This document shows, in pieces, positions 6,838 through 13,627 of a DNA stretch of 23,350 bases. Under the pieces are notes generated by a model. The model saw only the letters and a program-made list of their open reading frames with translations, did not search any database and had not been told where the DNA came from. This DNA comes from a virus. The position numbers were made by a program, and so were the translations under genes. How positions within the stretch are numbered: position 1 is the first letter of the stretch; every line of letters starts with the position of its first letter. The DNA lies in IMG/VR virus record IMGVR_UViG_3300026257_000025, positions 1 to 23,350 of that record. One strand, given 5' to 3'.

Positions 6838-7559
6838 GTAAAGCTACAGAATACCTGTTACAAAAACATATAGACGGAAAACAAGAGGTCTTTATTCACG
6901 ATCCTTACCTTAGGGTTGATTATACAATTGATAATTGGGCAGAAATAGATTATGCTTTTATTTGTGTTCCAACTAACCTAAAGCACGGAAAATTAGACAC
7001 TTCTATTATAGATAATATACTGTCTACGCTTTATGTTGGAATTATACCAGTGATTAGAAGTACAATAGGTCCTGATCAATGTATCAAATACGCTAATAAA
7101 GGTTGTATTATTATGCCAGAGTTTTTAAGAGAAAATCATTGGAAGGAAGATGTAGACGATCCTAATATAGATCTTCTTATAGGACATCATAATCATAATG
7201 AATTTGTTGACCTAATGTCATGTGGAAGTAAATTTGTAAAGCCGGTAACACCGTGCCAAGCAAGTGCTATAAAACTATTTAGAAATGCTGCACTAGCAGT
7301 TAAAGTAGGATTAGCAAATGACTTCAAAAATATATGTGAAGCGTATGATATCGATTATGATAACATACAAGAGTTTTTAGAGAACGATGAAAATCTAGGA
7401 GGCACACATTGGGCTGTCCCAGGACCAGATGGAAAGGTAGGATTTGGTGGTACTTGTTTACCAAAAGATTTGACTCATGCTTCTGGATTGTGCTATACTG
7501 ATTATAATATTATGAATACGGCCATATGGGCTAATAAACACAGGAGAGATGATGAATAA
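6783..7559 (+). CDS. Nucleotide-sugar dehydrogenase, short form (UDP-glucose/GDP-mannose dehydrogenase family)
   Basis: A 258-residue protein with the NAD-binding signature GYGFVG at 14-19, a middle helical region (KLFRNAALAVKVGLANDF) and the catalytic cysteine Cys225 in GFGGTCLPKD. These enzymes oxidise the sugar C6 alcohol twice, giving a uronic acid. Cellular members have about 400-450 residues; this one stops some 30 residues after the catalytic Cys and lacks the C-terminal UDP-sugar-binding domain. The reading frame is clean, so it is a compact phage form and not an obvious frameshift. Substrate binding must differ, or the partner domain may come from another protein. It overlaps the coiled-coil frame upstream and uvsX downstream (8 bases). 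Confidence 0.85.
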   Translation: MEEDTRITRVAIIGYGFVGKATEYLLQKHIDGKQEVFIHDPYLRVDYTIDNWAEIDYAFICVPTNLKHGKLDTSIIDNILSTLYVGIIPVIRSTIGPDQCIKYANKGCIIMPEFLRENHWKEDVDDPNIDLLIGHHNHNEFVDLMSCGSKFVKPVTPCQASAIKLFRNAALAVKVGLANDFKNICEAYDIDYDNIQEFLENDENLGGTHWAVPGPDGKVGFGGTCLPKDLTHASGLCYTDYNIMNTAIWANKHRRDDE

Positions 7560-8628
7560 ATTACTTGATAGAATCAAGCAAAATTCTACGATAAAGGAAA
7601 CAGATATACTGACTGAATCTAAGTTCTTTAATGAACAAGATATGATACAGACATCTGTTCCAGCAGTGAATGTTGCTTTAAGTGGGAGGTTAGACGGAGG
7701 ATTGACACCAGGTTTAACTGTATTTGCAGGACCTAGTAAACATTTTAAAACAGCGTTTGCTATGTTATTGGCAAAGTCATATTTAGACAAATATGATGAT
7801 GGTGTTGTTTTATTTTATGATAGTGAGTTTGGAGCTCCTCAGTCTTATTTTGAGACTTTTGAGATTGATACGAGCAGGGTAGTGCATAGTCCTATTTCAG
7901 ATATTGAACAATTAAAACATGATATTATGCAACAGTTAAATACTTTTGAAAGAGATGATCATGTTATGATTATTGTAGATTCTGTAGGCAACTTAGCTTC
8001 TAAGAAAGAAGTAGAAGATGCTTTAGAAGGTAAAAGTGTTGCTGATATGACAAGAGCTAAACAAATGAAGTCACTGTTTAGAATGATTACACCTCATTTA
8101 ACAATTAAAGATATACCTGCTATTGTAGTTAATCACACATATAAAGAGATAGGCCTATTCCCTAAAGATGTGGTTAGTGGTGGAACAGGCATTTACTATT
8201 CAGCAGATAACATTTTTATTATTGGTAGACGACAACAAAAAACAGGATCAGAAGTTACAGGTTATGAATTTGTAATTAATGTTGAAAAGTCCAGATTTGT
8301 AAGAGAGAAATCTAAAATCCCTGTAGAAGTTACATGGGAAGACGGAATTAGTAAATGGTCTGGTTTACTTGATATGGGATTAGCATCTGGCCATGTAATT
8401 AAACCTAGTAATGGTTGGTATCAGAAAGCAGACCCTGATACAGGAGAGATACTTCCTGAAGTTAAAGTTAGACTAAAAGATACACAGAAGAAAGAATTCT
8501 GGTTACCTATATTATCTGATAAAAGATTTACTAATTGGGTGCAGAAACAATATACAATAGGCTCTGTGGATATGATAACAGAGGAAATTAGTGATGAAGA
8601 TATCCAACAAGAATACGACAAAGTGTGA
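7552..8628 (+). CDS. uvsX: UvsX recombinase (RecA-like)
   Basis: A protein of 358 residues; T4 UvsX has 391. The Walker A region is GPSKHFKT at about 60-67, very close to the T4 form GPSKSFKS, and the Walker B region is MIIVDSVGN with Asp143. UvsX forms filaments on ssDNA and starts recombination-dependent replication. Two ATG codons follow each other at 7549 and 7552. I chose 7552 because AGGAG (7542-7546) is then at a better distance. The gene overlaps the dehydrogenase by 8 bases and the zinc-ribbon gene by 35. The order gp43, uvsX, small gene, gp41 parallels T4 (uvsX-40-41). Confidence 0.96.
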   Translation: MNKLLDRIKQNSTIKETDILTESKFFNEQDMIQTSVPAVNVALSGRLDGGLTPGLTVFAGPSKHFKTAFAMLLAKSYLDKYDDGVVLFYDSEFGAPQSYFETFEIDTSRVVHSPISDIEQLKHDIMQQLNTFERDDHVMIIVDSVGNLASKKEVEDALEGKSVADMTRAKQMKSLFRMITPHLTIKDIPAIVVNHTYKEIGLFPKDVVSGGTGIYYSADNIFIIGRRQQKTGSEVTGYEFVINVEKSRFVREKSKIPVEVTWEDGISKWSGLLDMGLASGHVIKPSNGWYQKADPDTGEILPEVKVRLKDTQKKEFWLPILSDKRFTNWVQKQYTIGSVDMITEEISDEDIQQEYDKV

Positions 8629-8752
8629 TAGGTGTGAAAAACCTATAAAGAAAAAAGATAAAGCATATTGTTTTCATAATGACGAACAAGAGGTGTATAT
8701 TTGTGCACCTTGTGTCGTTGAAGTGTTTAATGACTATAAGGATAAAGTTTAA
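8594..8752 (+). CDS. Small zinc-ribbon protein in the gene 40 position
   Basis: A 52-residue gene that overlaps uvsX by 35 bases and the gp41 start by one (TAATG). The protein reads KCDRCEKPIKKKDKAYCF near the N-terminus (residues about 10-27) and ICAPCVVEVF towards the end: two CxxC pairs about 30 residues apart, the arrangement of a treble-clef or ribbon zinc finger. GAGGA ends eight bases before the ATG at 8594, a good ribosome site. In T4 the slot between uvsX and gene 41 holds gene 40, an unrelated-looking 114-residue head assembly protein. Here the location suggests a helper of recombination or helicase loading, by inference only. Clearly coding, function unknown. Confidence 0.8.
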   Translation: MKISNKNTTKCDRCEKPIKKKDKAYCFHNDEQEVYICAPCVVEVFNDYKDKV

Positions 8753-10122
8753 TGCTTGATACAGTTATACTCGTTAATTTAATTAGGAATGAAGATTATT
8801 CTAGGATAGCTCTACCTTTTATTAAAGACGAATATTTTGGTGATGAAGAACATAAGTACGCTTTTATAAAAATTAAAGAATATATAGAAGAATATAATGT
8901 TCCTCCTACATTAGAAGCAATGTCAGTTGCATTTGATAGAGGCACAGAATCACAAAGAAAACTTCTTGGCATAATTTTTGATTATAAACAAGAGAATCAA
9001 GAATTAGATTGGCTAGTAGATCAGACAGAAAAATTCTGTAAAGATAAAGCTGTATTTAATGCAGTATTAGAAGGCATACAAATCATAGACGGTAAATCAA
9101 AGGATAAAACTCCTGACGCTTTACCTGATTTATTAACCGAAGCATTACAGGTAGGATTTGATACTAGAATAGGCCACGATTTTATTGAAGACGCTGATAA
9201 GAGAATAGAGTATTATAATAGAGTAGAGGAAAAAATTCCTTTTGATATAGAACTGTTTAATAAAATAACAGACGGTGGTTTATCAAATAAGACACTAAAT
9301 ATAGCATTAGCAGGTACTGGTGTAGGTAAATCCCTGTTTATGTGTCATATGAGCACTGCATGTTTAAAACAAGGTAAAAGAGTATTGTATATTACAATGG
9401 AAATGGCAGAAGAGAGAATAGCAGAAAGAATAGATGCTAACCTTATGGATATTACAATGGCTGCTGTCAGAGATTTAGCAAAAACGGAAGAAAGATTTAG
9501 AAATAAAATTAGCAGTCTAAATGAAGAATATGAGGGTAGATTACTTATTAAAGAATATCCTACATCATCAGCACATACAGGACATTTTAAAGCTTTGATT
9601 AATGAACTTAAATTAAAAAGAAACTTTCATCCAGACATTGTTTTTATTGATTACTTAAATATATGTGCAAGCTCTAGAATTAAAACAGGGAGTAATTCTA
9701 ACTCTTATACAATTATTAAGAGTATAGCAGAAGAAATTAGAGCACTTGCAGTAGACTTAAATGTTCCTATATTTAGTGCTACACAGACAACGAGAGCTGG
9801 TTTTGGAGCTACAGATGTATCCTTAACAGATACCTCAGAAAGTTTTGGTCTTCCAGCTACAGCAGACTTGATGTTTGCTATTATAAGTACAGATGAGTTA
9901 GAACAGAATGGCCAGTTCATGATTAAACAATTAAAAAACAGATATGCAGATCCTACATTTAACAAAAAATTTATGGTAGGTGTAGATCGTGCAAAAATGA
10001 GAATCTTTGACACAGATCAAACTTCTCCAGCATTGGGTCCTGATGAAGCATTATCAGATTCAGGACAAACCGACTCCACACCAGTTTTTGACAGAGGTAA
10101 ATACGATGATCTTAAATTTTAA
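8752..10122 (+). CDS. 41: Replicative DNA helicase gp41 (DnaB-like)
   Basis: A 456-residue hexameric helicase of the DnaB/gp41 family. The N-terminal part (1-150) is the helical domain that contacts primase. The RecA-like motor has Walker A AGTGVGKS at 187-194, Walker B with Asp300 in FIDYLN, and the motif SATQTTRAG. It unwinds the parental duplex 5' to 3' ahead of gp43. The start overlaps the previous stop by one base, with AAGGAT about eight bases upstream. The last 30 residues are Asp/Ser rich and include the start of the next gene (17-base overlap). All motor motifs are intact. Primase (gp61) is not seen in this window. Confidence 0.95.
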   Translation: MLDTVILVNLIRNEDYSRIALPFIKDEYFGDEEHKYAFIKIKEYIEEYNVPPTLEAMSVAFDRGTESQRKLLGIIFDYKQENQELDWLVDQTEKFCKDKAVFNAVLEGIQIIDGKSKDKTPDALPDLLTEALQVGFDTRIGHDFIEDADKRIEYYNRVEEKIPFDIELFNKITDGGLSNKTLNIALAGTGVGKSLFMCHMSTACLKQGKRVLYITMEMAEERIAERIDANLMDITMAAVRDLAKTEERFRNKISSLNEEYEGRLLIKEYPTSSAHTGHFKALINELKLKRNFHPDIVFIDYLNICASSRIKTGSNSNSYTIIKSIAEEIRALAVDLNVPIFSATQTTRAGFGATDVSLTDTSESFGLPATADLMFAIISTDELEQNGQFMIKQLKNRYADPTFNKKFMVGVDRAKMRIFDTDQTSPALGPDEALSDSGQTDSTPVFDRGKYDDLKF

Positions 10123-10855
10123 AGATTTAGAATTTGATGTTCTAGATAATGTTTTAGCAAAAAGATATAGTCAATTCCTTAAAGAGCATGTACATGAAAC
10201 AAAAGAGTTTTATTTCATGGGTGATAGAGAAGATGTAATTCTTGCAGAAATTGATAAGATTGTTTATATGTTAGGAAAAGAGCCTACAAGAAATATGAAC
10301 AAATTACATGAATACTTCGCAGATCACGATGACGAAGAGGAAATGTCTCGCTTGAATAATCTCATTCATTATTATGAATTAGTGATTAATAATTTTCCAC
10401 CTAGATGGGGAATGATGAATGGACATTCAACACTAGAATTATTTCCAAAAGACTATGAGTACTTTACATTGGAAAGACATCCAGGTTGGCTATATATTAG
10501 TTACCCTCATGTAGGGAAACATTTTGCCGAGATAGCCTGGAGTAACGATTATAATATAGAGGCACATCAATATGTTCCACAAGAATTTATGAGGCCAAGT
10601 TTTCACATATGGTTGGGTGATCCATTATCAGTTGAAAATATAAACTTGTTCCAACCAAGGCTACAAATGGCTCATGATAAATTAAAAACCAAATTGGATT
10701 TGCCTGATCTAGACGATCCAACACTAAGATGTGGATATATTCCGTTTGCTAAACTCAAAGATGATATAAATACTAATGACCTTACAAATTATTTTTTAAA
10801 GTGTAAGAGTAATAGTAAACATCAATGGGAGTTATTTAAGGAAGATGCCAGATAA
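10106..10855 (+). CDS. Conserved protein of unknown function
   Basis: A 249-residue protein beginning at the ATG inside the gp41 end, with GAGG eight bases upstream. A longer in-frame reading from 10007 would lie within gp41 and has no ribosome site. Notable segments are FYFMGDREDVILAEIDKI near the N-terminus, a block of Asp/Glu (ADHDDEEEM), and a C-terminal part with HPGWLYISYPHVGKHFAEI, EAHQYVPQEF and RCGYIPFAKL that look like buried, conserved strands. No signal peptide or membrane segment. It lies in the replication operon next to gp41, so a link with replication or host take-over is possible. Not recognised. Confidence 0.75.
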   Translation: MILNFKDLEFDVLDNVLAKRYSQFLKEHVHETKEFYFMGDREDVILAEIDKIVYMLGKEPTRNMNKLHEYFADHDDEEEMSRLNNLIHYYELVINNFPPRWGMMNGHSTLELFPKDYEYFTLERHPGWLYISYPHVGKHFAEIAWSNDYNIEAHQYVPQEFMRPSFHIWLGDPLSVENINLFQPRLQMAHDKLKTKLDLPDLDDPTLRCGYIPFAKLKDDINTNDLTNYFLKCKSNSKHQWELFKEDAR

Positions 10856-11198
10856 AAGAGAAAATTTCGTAGAGATAAGTTTAGACGAATATGAAGAATT
10901 AAAAGCGCAAATACCTAGCGATGAACCAGAAGCAGTAGATGCAAAACCTTGGTGGAGTGCACCTGACGATAGAGGATGGATTTGGATTGCACCAGAGTAT
11001 TTTAGTAGATGGAGGTTATTTCCTCGTGCATTTATTAGCATGTATATCTACTTGTTATTTAAGGTAGTAACTTGGTTCATGAATTTACCAGCACCTATAG
11101 CAGAACAGTCTGCTCTAGTAAGTGTTATTGTAGGAGCTGGAGCAGCATGGTTTGGGTTGTATGTAAATAGTACATCAACAGAGCATAAGAAGGGATAA
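10845..11198 (+). CDS. Two-helix membrane protein, holin-like topology
   Basis: A 117-residue protein with an acidic N-terminal domain (1-50, WWSAPDDRGWIWIAP), then a Trp/Arg-rich stretch (SRWRLFPR) and two probable membrane helices at about 61-79 and 89-107, the second rich in Gly and Ala (SVIVGAGAAWFGLYV), ending in a short charged tail. Topology and size fit a class II-like holin or another inner-membrane effector. The position in an early-type cluster, far from the spanin pair, makes the holin role uncertain. It overlaps the previous gene by 11 bases and is followed after one base by another membrane protein, so the two may act together. Confidence 0.7.
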   Translation: MPDKRENFVEISLDEYEELKAQIPSDEPEAVDAKPWWSAPDDRGWIWIAPEYFSRWRLFPRAFISMYIYLLFKVVTWFMNLPAPIAEQSALVSVIVGAGAAWFGLYVNSTSTEHKKG

Positions 11199-11199
11199 C

Positions 11200-11613
11200 A
11201 TGCCTGAGATAATTTTATCAGATTTCTATGTAGAGTTCATAGGCTTTTTACTAACCTTAATCGTAGGGTTGAGTATTAGGGACGCAGCTACATCTTTTGT
11301 TAAGGGCGCAAAGTTTAGATTAAACAAAGCATTCTTAGAAGGTGATAAAGTTATATTAGACGGCCAGCCTGCACTTATTGTTAAAATAGGTTTAGGCGAA
11401 ACAGTTTTCGGAATCTATGGAGAAGATGGATATACATGGAGGTATGTTCCGAATACTAGAATAGAGTTTTTAAAGTTAGAGAAAATAGTAGATCCTGATT
11501 TGCACAGGGATACAGATCAAGAAAGAGCACAAAGATTAGTTGATTCTTTACAAGATGCTAACATTAGAAAAAATGGAGATGAAATTGCAAAAATTAAAAA
11601 TGGAGATAAGTGA
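11200..11613 (+). CDS. Miniature MscS-like membrane protein
   Basis: A 137-residue protein with one hydrophobic helix (about 9-26) followed by a segment that lines up with E. coli MscS from the pore helix TM3 through the beta domain. The landmarks are GLSIRDAATS (MscS GLALQGSLSN), FLEGDKVILDG at 45-55 (MscS FRAGEYVDLGG), then a Thr, DG at 76-77 and VPNTRI at 83-88 (MscS DGK and IPNGKI). TM1, TM2 and the C-terminal vestibule of MscS are missing; the tail is polar and charged. It may form a small pore or act on host mechanosensitive channels. AGGGAT precedes the ATG. The MscS relation is my reading of the pattern and is not database-checked. Confidence 0.65.
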   Translation: MPEIILSDFYVEFIGFLLTLIVGLSIRDAATSFVKGAKFRLNKAFLEGDKVILDGQPALIVKIGLGETVFGIYGEDGYTWRYVPNTRIEFLKLEKIVDPDLHRDTDQERAQRLVDSLQDANIRKNGDEIAKIKNGDK

Positions 11614-11843
11614 TGCCCCCAAAGTTCAAGCCAAGCGCTAAAGAAAATATTAGAGGTAAAGATGGTAGATTAACCGGAAGAACCCAAATCAAACATTATT
11701 ATTTGAAACAAACCTCAACCGAGGAAATAATAAAGGCCATAAATACAGGCAAGAAGAAACATAGAAATAAATTTGTTAATGAATTAAACAGACGTGGAGT
11801 GAAATTAGTATGGAAGACGGAAGAAGAGATAGCGACGGCGTAG
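11613..11843 (+). CDS. Small basic protein, unknown function
   Basis: A 76-residue Lys/Arg-rich protein. The ATG at 11613 overlaps the previous TGA by one base, with GGAG 8-11 bases upstream; the GTG at 11610 in the same frame is less likely. The N-terminus PKFKPSAKENIRGKDGRLTG is basic and flexible; the rest (TSTEEIIKAINTGKKKHRNK, FVNELNRRGVKLVW) looks helical. Similar small proteins occur, as far as I recall, in marine T4-like phages with no assigned role. Nucleic-acid binding is plausible from composition. It overlaps the next gene by 34 bases. Confidence 0.7.
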   Translation: MPPKFKPSAKENIRGKDGRLTGRTQIKHYYLKQTSTEEIIKAINTGKKKHRNKFVNELNRRGVKLVWKTEEEIATA

Positions 11844-12433
11844 TAGGTTTAGGTGGACATTCAGATGTTCCTCTAGATGAGACCAAAAAAGCACACATTC
11901 AAAAGCCTGGTGCATTAAAAATATATGATGGCGCTTTGAGTCAGGATTTTTCAGATGATCTTATTGAAATATTTAATAAGAATGAGGCAAGTGTCGTAAC
12001 TGAAGAAAACGAAAACTACAAATACCAAGAATACAACTACACACTTAATCACAAAGATGAAGAAATCCATGAGAGATTAATGGCTCATATAGGCGAACTG
12101 TATAAGCATTATCTTAAAGATCTTAATTTGGGTAATATGATTAAAGTGTCAGGGTTCGAAGAACTTAAAATCAAAAAGTTTGAAGAAAAAGATGGATTCT
12201 GTAATTTATATTTAGATACCATAGATCATGCCAGTGCTATTCGAGCAGTATCTTTTGTCTTCTTTTTAAATGAGAATGAGGGTAATATAGATTTCCCTGT
12301 ACAGAAAATAGGTGTTGAACCTGTAAAAGGTAGGGTAATAATACACCCAAGCGGCTGGGAATACCCTAAAACACACCACAAATCCAACTTTCACGACAAA
12401 TATATACTAGAAACTTTCTTACATTTAGCCTAA
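11810..12433 (+). CDS. 2OG-Fe(II) oxygenase-like protein, altered active site
   Basis: A 207-residue protein. Residues 36-205 follow the oxygenase fold seen in phage P4H-like proteins: LKIYDGALSQDFSDDLIEIF, LKIKKFEEKDGF, a strand VSFVFFLN (147-154), GVEPVKGRVIIHPS (168-181) and a possible distal ligand His189/His190. Where the first HxD motif is expected, the sequence is Tyr-Leu-Asp (134-136): the first iron-binding His is replaced by Tyr. The region GGETEF is also changed to GNIDFP. It may be inactive, use another ligand (Asp139/His140 are near), or have become a binding protein. The start codon lies inside the previous gene and the first 33 residues are probably disordered. Confidence 0.65.
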   Translation: MEDGRRDSDGVVGLGGHSDVPLDETKKAHIQKPGALKIYDGALSQDFSDDLIEIFNKNEASVVTEENENYKYQEYNYTLNHKDEEIHERLMAHIGELYKHYLKDLNLGNMIKVSGFEELKIKKFEEKDGFCNLYLDTIDHASAIRAVSFVFFLNENEGNIDFPVQKIGVEPVKGRVIIHPSGWEYPKTHHKSNFHDKYILETFLHLA

Positions 12434-12471
12434 GTTACTGATATCACAGAGGAAAAGATTTGAAAAAGTGC

Positions 12472-12500
12472 TTGACTTATGGTCCGCCAGAGTGCATAAT
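12472..12500 (+). promoter_or_regulatory. Sigma70-type promoter (P2), with dyad
   Basis: TTGACT at 12472-12477, 17-base spacer, CATAAT at 12495-12500. Half-sites GACTT (12474-12478) and GAGTG (12490-12494) are again 11 bases apart, with GGT at spacer positions 4-6. The gene at 12533 starts about 25 bases after the expected transcript start. Confidence 0.75.
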
Positions 12501-12532
12501 GTATGTATATTAAATAAAAAGGTATAAAGATT

Positions 12533-12910
12533 ATGACAGAATGGAACGATTTATCAGAAAAAGACCAATTACTTACTTATATAAGTGATACTCATAAAGA
12601 TGCTTACGGGTTTAGACCTAGAGGCCTTTACAATGATATGTCTGTTCCACAGCTTAAGGTTGAACTTGATAGACTATGTGAGGCAGCTTCTGAAGAAGCA
12701 GAACGCATACATAATATTGAGAAACAATCTTGGTTGGATCTTAAAAGTCATTATGCCGATTTAGTTAATATGGGAGCAAAAGACTTTAGACAAGCTCTTG
12801 CTTGGGACATGCAAGCTGAAGATGTGGAATCATGGGACTTTGGGTTCTATTGTTACCACAAAAGGATTGCATACTCTAAGCAAAGGATATTGGAGAGGTT
12901 AGCAGCTTAA
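12533..12910 (+). CDS. Small soluble protein, unknown function
   Basis: A 125-residue protein directly behind promoter P2. The N-terminal part contains LLTYISDTHKDAYGFRPRGLYNDMSV, a pattern I associate with small phage and plasmid proteins without a known role. The rest is probably helical (ELDRLCEAASEEAERIHNI, KRIAYSKQRILERLAA) with several Trp and Tyr residues. No membrane segment, zinc motif or enzyme motif is visible. It is a single-gene unit: promoter P2 in front, a weak terminator over the stop codon and promoter P3 right behind. An early host-directed role is a guess. Confidence 0.7.
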   Translation: MTEWNDLSEKDQLLTYISDTHKDAYGFRPRGLYNDMSVPQLKVELDRLCEAASEEAERIHNIEKQSWLDLKSHYADLVNMGAKDFRQALAWDMQAEDVESWDFGFYCYHKRIAYSKQRILERLAA

Positions 12911-12920
12911 TTGCTGTTTT
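12901..12920 (+). terminator. Weak intrinsic terminator candidate
   Basis: AGCAGC at 12901-12906 can pair with GCTGTT at 12913-12918 (one G-U pair) around a six-base loop that contains the stop codon, and it runs into TTTT at 12917-12920. The stem is short. Its position between a gene end and promoter P3 supports it. Confidence 0.35.
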
Positions 12921-12934
12921 GGTCCTATTAAGTG

Positions 12935-12963
12935 TTGACTCTTGGTGTACAAGAGTCTATAAT
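12935..12963 (+). promoter_or_regulatory. Sigma70-type promoter (P3) with perfect palindrome in the spacer
   Basis: TTGACT at 12935-12940, 17-base spacer, TATAAT at 12958-12963. A perfect 8-base inverted repeat, GACTCTTG (12937-12944) and CAAGAGTC (12950-12957), spans from inside the -35 box to the base before the -10 box. Such a dyad is a likely operator for a dimeric regulator. The two-gene unit 12997-13576 follows; its second gene encodes a winged helix-turn-helix protein, a candidate for the regulator. Confidence 0.85.
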
Positions 12964-12996
12964 ATGAGTATAAATTAGAAATGGAGAAACGCTGTT

Positions 12997-13323
12997 ATGA
13001 CAGATCAACTATTTAAGTATGCAGGCTATAGCGTGACTGAAAAAGGCCAAACAAAGGCAAGATTCGGAAACGATATGGTTTCACGCATAAAGAAACTTAC
13101 GGCTAAAGGCAACCAAGATACTTGGTTCGCTGAATTGCCGGAAGCTATGACCAAGAAGCAAGCATCTAATTTCTTACTTGAGAGGGAAGACATTAAGTCT
13201 AACTTTGATGTGAGAGATGCTCTGCAGAAGGTTGTATATAGGAATGTGCCTAAAGGAACAACTCGTGTTGTTAACGCTGGCGCATCAACTGGCAATTCTG
13301 CCAACAATAATATGGAGAGCTAA
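12997..13323 (+). CDS. Small protein, unknown function
   Basis: A 108-residue basic protein, first gene behind promoter P3. It begins TDQLFKYAGYSVTEKGQTKA and has a central segment with ELPEAMTKKQASNFLLER that may form a helix-turn-helix-like hairpin, then a low-complexity C-terminus of Asn, Ala, Ser and Gly (NAGASTGNSANNN). GGAG lies about 10 bases before the ATG. The next gene begins two bases after its stop. No family recognised. Operon mate and size suggest a partner or co-regulated product of the DNA-binding protein that follows. Confidence 0.7.
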   Translation: MTDQLFKYAGYSVTEKGQTKARFGNDMVSRIKKLTAKGNQDTWFAELPEAMTKKQASNFLLEREDIKSNFDVRDALQKVVYRNVPKGTTRVVNAGASTGNSANNNMES

Positions 13324-13324
13324 T

Positions 13325-13576
13325 ATGGCTAATCGTAAAGTGAGCCAACAGCAAAAAGTTTTAAACTTTTTAGCTAATGGCAACAGCTTAAGCAATGCAG
13401 TAGCAACGCATAAGCTAAAAGTAAATAGACTTCCTGCTAAGATTAATGTTCTTAGAGGACAGGGATATCCTATTTACACGAACACAAACAATAGAGGCAA
13501 TGCCACCTATCGTTTGGGTACGCCTAGTAGAGCAATGGTAGCAGCAGCATTTACTGCTGGTGTTTCATTCAGCTAA
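13325..13576 (+). CDS. Winged helix-turn-helix DNA-binding protein
   Basis: An 83-residue protein. Residues 8-45 read as a three-helix winged domain: QQQKVLNFLANGNSLSNAVA, HKLKVNRLPAKINVLRGQG, then a beta wing YPIYTNTNNRGNATYRLG. This is the pattern of small phage HTH proteins in which the helix after the turn contacts DNA. GGAGAG lies six bases before the ATG at 13325; an in-frame ATG at 13217 is inside the previous gene and is not supported. The C-terminus (AMVAAAFTAGVSFS) is Ala-rich. Because promoter P3 carries a perfect palindrome, self-repression is a natural hypothesis; P1 and P2 carry degenerate copies of the same dyad. DNA binding is likely, the target is inferred. Confidence 0.75.
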   Translation: MANRKVSQQQKVLNFLANGNSLSNAVATHKLKVNRLPAKINVLRGQGYPIYTNTNNRGNATYRLGTPSRAMVAAAFTAGVSFS

Positions 13577-13585
13577 ACTAGCATC

Positions 13586-13627
13586 AATGGAGCACTATAA
13601 GTCGGGAACTAGCGCATGTGCTCCATT
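13586..13627 (+). terminator. Long-stem hairpin after the wHTH gene, possible terminator
   Basis: AATGGAGCAC at 13586-13595 and GTGCTCCATT at 13618-13627 are a perfect 10-base inverted repeat around a 22-base loop. Three bases later comes TTTTT (13631-13635). It may end the P3 transcript, or be a structured RNA with a functional loop. The large loop and the offset T run are not ideal for a terminator. Confidence 0.5.

Noticed and set aside
10007-10105. Longer version of the gene at 10106
   Set aside because: The extra residues overlap gp41 and no ribosome site precedes them, whereas GAGG precedes 10106.
13217-13324. Longer version of the wHTH gene
   Set aside because: The extension is out of frame within the previous gene, with a composition unlike a protein N-terminus. 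GGAGAG marks 13325.
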